A program made the position numbers and the translations under genes. Under the pieces are notes generated by a model that had not been told where the DNA came from, made no database searches, and saw only the letters and a program-made list of their open reading frames with translations. A stretch of 5,726 bases of DNA, taken from the NCBI GenBank assembly GCA_937858455.1, contig CALLYN010000441.1, positions 1 through 5,726 of the forward strand. The letters are read 5' to 3'. Positions 1 to 4,154 of the stretch are shown here, one piece after another (positions within the stretch are counted from its first letter, which is position 1; the number at the start of each line of letters is the position of its first letter). Source of the stretch: an uncultured Kouleothrix sp. Its GTDB lineage: Bacteria > Chloroflexota > Chloroflexia > Chloroflexales > Roseiflexaceae.

Positions 1-734
1 CGTGGGCGCGCGTCGTCGAGCTGCCGCCGCGCGTCGGCCACGGTTCGGCCGCGCGCCATCACCACGTCGATCGGCGCATCGGCCGCGCCAAAGCCGATCG
101 CCGCGTAGAGGCCCACGGTCGTGCCAGGCCGGCCGATCGTCGTGACAAAGCCTTCGGCCGGCAGGCCGGGCGCGGGGAGCGCAGCCCAGGCGCGCGCCGC
201 CGAAGCCTGTGCCGCGACGCCAACGTCGGCGAATGGGCGCGACGCCCAGATCACAAATGCGTCGCCATCCTCGAACGCCTGGAGCACCAGCAGGCCATCT
301 TCGAGGCGGCCGACCAGCCCGGACTCGCCCCACTCGCCCGCGGCCGCGAGCAGCCGCTCGTACTCGGCAAGCAGCGCCAGCCGCGCGGCGCCGCGCGGCT
401 CGATCGCCATATGCAGCACGTGGCTGTCCAGCAGCTGAAGCGAAGCCGAGCAGCCGGCGGCGCCGCGCCGCAGCTCAAACGCAAGCAGGTCTTTCGAGTG
501 GTATGGGCTGGTGGCAGCGTCGAAGTCGGCCAGGTCGAGCGCGCCGTCGAGCGCGAGGCGCATGCCGGCGCGGTAGGTCTCGCGCCGGCCGCCGTACATG
601 CCGGCGAACGCCGGGAAGTGCCAGCGCAGCCCGGCGCCGTACGAGCGCAGCACGCCGCGCGGCGATAGGTTGCGGGTGTGCCCCGGCACATCGAGGTAGC
701 CGTAGGGCGTGTAGTCATCGGTCGGAAATGCCAT
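1..734 (-). CDS. Hypothetical protein, N-terminal part; possible six-hairpin glycosidase-like N-terminal domain
   Basis: An open frame runs from an ATG at 734-732 off the window's left edge: 244 codons without a stop and with the G/C-ending codons of the neighbouring genes. It begins MAFPTDDYTPYGYLDVPGHT, continues with RGVLRSYGAGLRWHFPAF and a segment SPYHSKDLLAFELRRG, and the visible part ends near MARGRTVADARRQLDDARP. I see no signal peptide or membrane segment, so it is probably cytoplasmic. The aromatic-rich, beta-looking opening and the later 'GRTVADARRQ' segment remind me of the beta-sandwich domain that precedes an alpha/alpha six-barrel in some bacterial glycosidases and debranching-type enzymes. 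That is weak pattern recall, and the catalytic domain would lie outside the window. The start is uncertain: the only strong Shine-Dalgarno-like run, GGGAGG at 781-776, is 41 nt from this ATG. An in-frame GTG at 761-759 lies 14 nt from it and would add nine residues. The gene follows the tandem repeat array, so it probably has its own promoter. Confidence 0.72.
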   Translation of the reverse strand, partial: MAFPTDDYTPYGYLDVPGHTRNLSPRGVLRSYGAGLRWHFPAFAGMYGGRRETYRAGMRLALDGALDLADFDAATSPYHSKDLLAFELRRGAAGCSASLQLLDSHVLHMAIEPRGAARLALLAEYERLLAAAGEWGESGLVGRLEDGLLVLQAFEDGDAFVIWASRPFADVGVAAQASAARAWAALPAPGLPAEGFVTTIGRPGTTVGLYAAIGFGAADAPIDVVMARGRTVADARRQLDDARP

Positions 735-775
735 TGCTTGCCGCGCCGCTCGCTGTCGCACGAGTTTTGCGATTG

Positions 776-781
776 CCTCCC
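776..781 (-). promoter_or_regulatory. Possible ribosome binding site GGGAGG
   Basis: On the minus strand 781-776 reads GGGAGG, a good Shine-Dalgarno match. It lies 14 nt before an in-frame GTG (761-759) and 41 nt before the ATG at 734. Neither spacing is ideal, so it makes the downstream start uncertain. The stretch around it resembles the minus-strand type A unit, which carries CACG, then GGGAG, then CAGCCGC, so it may be a decayed repeat instead of a selected site. Confidence 0.3.
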
Positions 782-793
782 GTGCATGCTTTC
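782..793. repeat. Truncated, degenerate repeat unit at array edge
   Basis: The plus-strand bases GTGCATGCTTTC directly before the array match the first five bases and the last bases of a type B unit (GTGCA, then GCTTT or GCTTC) with the middle missing. It looks like a partly deleted sixteenth unit on the side facing the downstream gene. It is short, so chance similarity is possible, but it abuts the array exactly in phase. Confidence 0.5.
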
Positions 794-1101
794 GTGCAGC
801 GGCTGCAGGCTCGGTGCAGCCGCTGACTCCCTTCGTGCAGCGGCTGACTCCCTTCGTGCAGCGGCTGCAGGCTCGGTGCAGCAGCTGACTCCCTTGGTGC
901 GGCAGCTGCTGGCTTTGTGCAGCGGCTGCTGGCTTTGTGCAGCGGCTGACTCCCTTCGTGCAGCGACTGCTGGCTTCGTGCAGCGGCTGCTGGCTTCGTG
1001 CAGCGGCTGACTCCCTTCGTGCAGCGGCTGACTCCCTTTGTGCAGCGACTGACTCCCTTTGTGCAGCGGCTGCTGGCTCGGTGCAGCGGCTGACTCCCTT
1101 C
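794..1101. repeat. Tandem array of 15 interleaved 20- and 21-nt units (two types)
   Basis: Fifteen units abut without spacers. All share a 12-nt head GTGCAGCGGCTG, with occasional single changes. Type A (21 nt, eight copies) adds the tail ACTCCCTTC. Type B (20 nt, seven copies) adds an 8-nt tail such as CTGGCTTC or CAGGCTCG. Unit starts are 794 B, 814 A, 835 A, 856 B, 876 A, 897 B, 917 B, 937 A, 958 B, 978 B, 998 A, 1019 A, 1040 A, 1061 B and 1081 A; the lengths add up exactly to 308 nt. The head contains the dyad CAGC-G-GCTG, so each unit carries a small palindrome. Units at 897-957 and 958-1018 form a 61-nt B-B-A duplication with five mismatches. Units at 794-834 and 856-896 form a 41-nt B-A duplication with two mismatches. 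Together these suggest growth by unequal exchange or slippage. The mixed 20/21-nt period makes coding use very unlikely. Confidence 0.93.
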
Positions 1102-1134
1102 GTGCAGCTGCCCCCCGAGCGCTTTGACTGAAAG

Positions 1135-2025
1135 CTACGCCTCGGCCAGAAACGCGCGAAGATACTCGTTCACCAGCTCGGGCTGATCTTGCTGCACCCA
1201 ATGCGAGCTGTTGGGCATATAGCGAATGCGCAGATCGGGCACAAACTCCTCGGTGCCGTAGGTCAGCTCTTTGCCCAGCGCGATATCCTGCTCGCCCCAC
1301 AGCATCAGCGTTGGCGCGTGCACGCGCATGCCAGTGCCGCGAAACAAGCCGCGCGCGCCCACGCGCACGAGCGCGCGGTAGTAGTTCACCGCGGCCGTAG
1401 CGGCGCCCGGCGCAGCCATCGCCGATTTGAAGATGCGGATGTCCTCGGTGGTGAAGCGCGACTTATCGACGGCCGTATCGACAAACACGCGCTCGATGAA
1501 CTCGTAGCCATTGGCGCGGATGGCCAGCTCGGGCAGCAGCGGCAGCTGGAAAAACAGGATGTACCACGAGCGCAGCAGCTGGCGCCAGTTGCTGGTGATC
1601 GCCCGTGCGAACAGCGCCGGGTGCGGGATGTTCAGCGCCGCCAGGCGCACCACCAGCTCGGGCCGCGCAATCGCCAGCGACCACGCAATATTACCGCCCC
1701 AGTCGTGGCCGACGATGGTGGCGCGGCGGTGGCCGAGCGCGCGGATCAGCTCGACAACATCCTGCACCAGCACATCAAGCTCGTAGCCCCAAGTGGGCCG
1801 GTCGGTCTCGTTGTAGCCGCGCAGGTCGGGGGCAACGGCAGTGTAGCGCGCGGCCAGCTCGGGGGTATCGCGGAACAGCGCAAGCTGGTGGCGCCACGAC
1901 CACCAGCACTCGGGGAAGCCGTGCAGCATCACCAGCAGCTCGGGGCCGTGGCCGGCCGCGGCGTAGTGCATGCGGATGCGATTGACCGATACGTAGTGGT
2001 GCTCGAAATCCTGAGGATGGTACAT
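1135..2025 (-). CDS. Epoxide-hydrolase-like alpha/beta hydrolase
   Basis: The 296-residue product of an alpha/beta-hydrolase fold gene has the layout of epoxide hydrolases, which open an epoxide to a diol through an aspartyl ester. The oxyanion-hole motif HGFPE is at residues 35-39. The nucleophile motif GHDWGG is at 106-111, with Asp108 where serine hydrolases have Ser. The acid is probably Asp247 in WGEQD and the base His275 in SSHW. The cap domain between them carries two candidate epoxide-polarising tyrosines, Tyr155 in SWYILFFQLP and Tyr216 in NYYR. Length is normal for the family, and with no signal peptide the enzyme should be cytoplasmic. Haloalkane or fluoroacetate dehalogenases share the Asp nucleophile, but the paired tyrosines favour epoxide hydrolase. 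I chose ATG 2025-2023 because the 20 in-frame residues upstream overlap dppC and do not resemble the family. The gene starts 10 nt after the DppC stop, so it is probably the last gene of the transporter operon. Family confidence is high; the natural substrate is unknown. Confidence 0.93.
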   Translation of the reverse strand: MYHPQDFEHHYVSVNRIRMHYAAAGHGPELLVMLHGFPECWWSWRHQLALFRDTPELAARYTAVAPDLRGYNETDRPTWGYELDVLVQDVVELIRALGHRRATIVGHDWGGNIAWSLAIARPELVVRLAALNIPHPALFARAITSNWRQLLRSWYILFFQLPLLPELAIRANGYEFIERVFVDTAVDKSRFTTEDIRIFKSAMAAPGAATAAVNYYRALVRVGARGLFRGTGMRVHAPTLMLWGEQDIALGKELTYGTEEFVPDLRIRYMPNSSHWVQQDQPELVNEYLRAFLAEA

Positions 2026-2035
2026 AGCTCTACTT

Positions 2036-2917
2036 CTAGCGGCCGCGCAGGCGCGGGTCGAGCAGGTCGCGCAGGCCATCGCCAAGCAGGTTAAACCCGC
2101 CGACCACGAGCATAATCGAGAGCGCGGGAAAGGTGGCCATCCACCAGGCAGTCGCCATATAGGTGCGCGCCTCGCTGATCATCACGCCCCACTCGGGGGT
2201 AGGCGGCTGCGCGCCGAAGCCAATAAACGAGAGCCCGGCCACCGACGTGATCGCGCCGCCCATGTCGAAGCTGGCCTGCACCAGCAGCGGCGCGAGCATA
2301 TTCGGCAGCAGGTGGCGCAGGATGATCCGCCACTCGGGCACGCCGACGGTGCGCGCGGCGAGCACGAACTCGCGCTCTTTCAGCGCCAGCACCTGGCCGC
2401 GCAGCAGGCGCGCGTACACCGGCCACGTCACCGCGCTGATCGCGATCAGCGCATTCTGCAGGCTCGGGCCGAGCGCGCCGGCGATCGCCATGGCCAGGAT
2501 CAGCGCCGGGAAGGCGAAGAAGATGTCGGTAACGCGCATCAGCGCCTCGTCGACCCAGCCGCCGACATAGCCGGCCAGCACGCCAAGCAGCGTGCCCAGT
2601 ATGCCCGAGATCAGCACCACCGCCGCGCCCACCAGCAGCGAGATCCGCGCGCCGTACAGAATGCGGCTCACCAGCTCGCGGCCAAGCTTGTCGGTGCCGA
2701 ACAGGTGCGCGCCCGACGGCGGCTTGAGGCCGTTCAGCACATTCTGGGCCAGCGGGTCGGCCGGGCTGAGCAGCGGGGCGAACAGCGCCGCCAGCACAAA
2801 CAACAGCAGGATCAGCACGCTGGCCGCCACCGCCGGCTGGCGCAGGGCGCTGGCGATCTGGCGGCGGCGCGAGACAGGAGCCGCGGCGGTTGTGTTATCG
2901 AGCGAAACCGTGGTCAT
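2036..2917 (-). CDS. ABC transporter permease, DppC/OppC type
   Basis: This 293-residue inner-membrane protein is one half of the translocation channel of a peptide-type ABC importer. A short polar N-terminus with SRRR is followed by a first membrane helix at about 30-50, then a loop carrying FGTDKLGRELVSRILYGARI (73-92), the usual opening of the DppC transport domain. Further hydrophobic segments lie at about 94-116, 130-150 and 155-172, with more near the C-terminus. The cytoplasmic EAA loop that docks on the ATPase is at about 183-207 (EFVLAARTVGVPEW, then a Leu/Arg-rich stretch to LLPN). The end, GDGLRDLLDPRLRG, is typical, and the length matches the family. The start ATG 2917-2915 is preceded only by a weak GGA about 10 nt upstream. 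It lies 55 nt after the DppB stop with a hairpin in between. Family assignment is secure. The substrate (di- or oligopeptide, or another solute used by this family) cannot be read from the permease. Confidence 0.95.
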   Translation of the reverse strand: MTTVSLDNTTAAAPVSRRRQIASALRQPAVAASVLILLLFVLAALFAPLLSPADPLAQNVLNGLKPPSGAHLFGTDKLGRELVSRILYGARISLLVGAAVVLISGILGTLLGVLAGYVGGWVDEALMRVTDIFFAFPALILAMAIAGALGPSLQNALIAISAVTWPVYARLLRGQVLALKEREFVLAARTVGVPEWRIILRHLLPNMLAPLLVQASFDMGGAITSVAGLSFIGFGAQPPTPEWGVMISEARTYMATAWWMATFPALSIMLVVGGFNLLGDGLRDLLDPRLRGR

Positions 2918-2930
2918 GAAAGCGTCCAGC

Positions 2931-2963
2931 TATATAAAAAGTACCGCCTGTTCAGCAGGGCAG
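2931..2963 (-). terminator. Hairpin plus T run between permease genes; possible attenuator
   Basis: Read on the minus strand, 2963-2944 can fold into a 7-bp stem: CTGCC pairs with GGCGG (one G-T pair), then TG with CA after one bulged C, around a CTGAA loop. Three bases later comes TTTTT followed by ATATA, the most A/T-rich stretch of the window. This is the shape of a weak intrinsic terminator lying inside the operon, so it may cut read-through from dppB into dppC instead of ending transcription. The stem is short and contains a bulge, so chance folding is possible. Confidence 0.35.
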
Positions 2964-2972
2964 TGTGGTGTT

Positions 2973-3980
2973 TTACCTGATGCCGATGCGCGGGTCGAGC
3001 AGGTGGTAGCCGATATCCACCAGCATATTCACCACCGGGTACACCACTGCGGCCACCAGCGTCACGCCCATTACGGCGGGCAGGTCGAGGCTTACCGCCG
3101 AGGTAGTGGCGTAGCGCCCGAGCCCGGGCCAGCCAAAGATCGTCTCGGTGAGCACGGCGCCCGAGAGCAGGCTGCCGAACACAATGCCGATGGTGGTGAG
3201 CACGGGGATCATAGCGTTCTTGAGCGCGTGGCGCAGCAGCACAACGCGGTCGCGCAGACCTTTGGCCTGCGCGGTGCGCACGTAATCCTGGCCGAGCACC
3301 TCGAGCATCGACGAGCGCGTCATGCGCAGCAGCACCGCCGTGGAAAAGTAGCCGAGCGTGACCGCCGGCAGCACCAGATGCTGCAGGCTATTCTTCAGCA
3401 GCGGCCAGTTGCCGGCCAGCAGGCTGTCGATCGTGTACATGCCGGTGACGCGCGGCGGCGGCGTGAGCACCGCGTCGAGCCGGCCGGGGCCGGGCAGCCA
3501 GCGCAGCCGGCTGTAGAACAGCGCCAGCACCAGCAGGCCCACAAAGAAGATCGGCAGCGAGCCGCCCACCAGCGCGAACACCCGCGCCAGCGCGTCGACC
3601 CAGCTGTTGCGCCGGATGGCGGCCAGGATGCCCAGCGCGATGCCAAGCACGCAGGCCACCAGCATGGCCGCGAGCGAGAGCTCGATCGTCGCCGGCAGGA
3701 AATCGCGCAGGTCGTCGGCCACGGCGCGGCGGGTGCGGATCGACTTGCCCAGGTCGCCCTGCAGCAGCCTGGCGGCGTAGCTGAAGTACTGCAGCACGGC
3801 CGGGCGATCGAGGCCCAGCTCCTTGCGGTAAGCTTCGATCTGCTCGTTGCGCGCGTTCTGGCCCAGCGCCGCCGCCACCGGGTCGATCGGCACCAGCTGC
3901 GAAAGCGCAAAGGTGATAACCGACACGCCAACCAGCACCAGCACCAGGCCGACTATTCTTCTCAGGATGAAACGGATCAT
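2973..3980 (-). CDS. ABC transporter permease, DppB/OppB type
   Basis: This 335-residue inner-membrane protein pairs with the DppC-type product to form the channel of a peptide-type ABC importer. It opens MIRFILRRIVGLVLVLVGVS, the classic DppB start with positive residues before helix 1 (about 9-30). A long extracytoplasmic loop follows, with LGLDRPAVLQYFSY (55-68) and GDLGKSIRTRR (75-85), both hallmarks of the family. Further helices lie at about 100-122, 131-156 and 199-218, plus two C-terminal ones. The EAA loop is at 232-256 (DYVRTAQAKGLRDRVVLLRH), followed by the FGWPGLGRY segment, and the C-terminus is LLDPRIGIR. Length is standard. ATG 3980-3978 fits the family start exactly, but the bases just before it (ACACAAAACCACC) have no Shine-Dalgarno run, so initiation may be weak or SD-independent. 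It lies 174 nt after the binding-protein gene, across two inverted repeats. Family is secure, substrate unknown. Confidence 0.95.
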   Translation of the reverse strand: MIRFILRRIVGLVLVLVGVSVITFALSQLVPIDPVAAALGQNARNEQIEAYRKELGLDRPAVLQYFSYAARLLQGDLGKSIRTRRAVADDLRDFLPATIELSLAAMLVACVLGIALGILAAIRRNSWVDALARVFALVGGSLPIFFVGLLVLALFYSRLRWLPGPGRLDAVLTPPPRVTGMYTIDSLLAGNWPLLKNSLQHLVLPAVTLGYFSTAVLLRMTRSSMLEVLGQDYVRTAQAKGLRDRVVLLRHALKNAMIPVLTTIGIVFGSLLSGAVLTETIFGWPGLGRYATTSAVSLDLPAVMGVTLVAAVVYPVVNMLVDIGYHLLDPRIGIR

Positions 3981-4021
3981 GGTGGTTTTGTGTCAGGGCC
4001 TACGCAGCCGCGCCGTTCCGC

Positions 4022-4059
4022 GTATGTGCGGATGTTCCGCGCAGAACATCCGCACATAC
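4022..4059. repeat. Perfect 16-bp inverted repeat, 6-nt loop
   Basis: The arm GTATGTGCGGATGTTC (4022-4037) is repeated as its exact reverse complement at 4044-4059, separated by CGCGCA. There are no mismatches over 16 bp. The octamer GTTCCGCG occurs at 4015-4022 and again at 4034-4041, overlapping the first arm and loop. As RNA from the minus strand it would form a very stable hairpin, but the following minus-strand bases (GCGGAACGGCGCG) contain no T run, so a classical intrinsic terminator is unlikely. An mRNA-stabilising hairpin, a REP-like dispersed palindrome or a dyad protein-binding site are all possible. Confidence 0.9.
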
Positions 4060-4105
4060 AGCTCTGCCGAAGGCCGGGCGGCAGCGGCCTAGGCCCGATT
4101 GAGCC

Positions 4106-4137
4106 GTGAGCTTTGCAGCTTAAGCCGCAAAGCTCAC
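4106..4137. repeat. Inverted repeat, 11-bp perfect arms with inner palindrome
   Basis: GTGAGCTTTGC (4106-4116) and its exact reverse complement (4127-4137) flank ten bases that contain the palindrome GCTTAAGC (4118-4125). The dyad therefore continues inward after one mismatch. It begins 18 nt after the stop of the binding-protein gene. With no T run on the minus strand it is better read as a 3'-end stabilising or transcription-reducing hairpin than as a simple terminator. Confidence 0.85.
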
Positions 4138-4154
4138 AGCCGAGCGCCGAACGC

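Larger units (their letters stand above)
735..1134. other. 400-nt non-coding interval, mostly tandem repeats
   Basis: This interval lies between the hydrolase stop (1135) and the start of the downstream gene (734), both on the minus strand. Most of it (794-1101) is the tandem array described separately. The remaining 33 nt next to the hydrolase (1102-1134) begin with the first bases of one more unit (GTGCAG) and then become unrelated sequence. The 59 nt next to the downstream gene (735-793) contain a shortened repeat unit and a GGGAGG run on the minus strand. I see no convincing -10/-35 promoter pair and no GC hairpin followed by a T run. Long frames that cross the interval are repeat-derived and change frame relative to the repeat at every 20-nt unit. 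Confidence 0.8.
3981..4154. other. Gap between binding-protein and permease genes with two palindromes
   Basis: These 174 nt between co-directional genes hold two perfect inverted repeats (4022-4059 and 4106-4137, listed separately) and a 10-nt palindrome GGCCTAGGCC at 4086-4095. Neither large hairpin is followed by a T run on the minus strand. Such gaps after a binding-protein gene often slow RNA decay or reduce downstream expression, so that more binding protein than permease is made. That role is inferred from position only. No coding frame of merit was seen here. Confidence 0.6.

Noticed and set aside
794..1101. CRISPR array
   Set aside because: Units of 20-21 nt abut directly with no unique spacers, and no cas gene is nearby.
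1102..1134. Terminator directly after the hydrolase
   Set aside because: Only a 4-bp CTTT/AAAG pairing and a C-rich run are seen; no stable stem with a T run.
251..1300. Minus-strand frame of 349 codons crossing the tandem array
   Set aside because: It starts inside the hydrolase gene in another frame, reads the repeats as changing peptides because of the 20/21-nt mix, and ends as an out-of-frame reading of the gene at 1-734.
2026..2085. Twenty-residue N-terminal extension of the hydrolase from ATG 2085
   Set aside because: It overlaps the end of dppC by 50 nt and is Ala/Cys/Arg-rich without similarity to the family start; MYHPQDFEHHYV from 2025 fits much better.
1189..2094. Plus-strand frame of 301 codons
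   Set aside because: Entirely antisense to the hydrolase, which has a full set of catalytic motifs; the plus-strand product is His/Gln/Arg-rich and featureless.
2592..4109. Plus-strand frame of 505 codons opposite both permeases
   Set aside because: Its product is Gln/His/Arg-rich without domains, it lies antisense to two well-recognised permeases, and it spans their gap. Long antisense frames are expected in GC-rich DNA.
4106..4137. Classical intrinsic terminator after the binding protein
   Set aside because: The minus-strand bases after the stem are mixed (GGCTCAATCGGG) with no T run.
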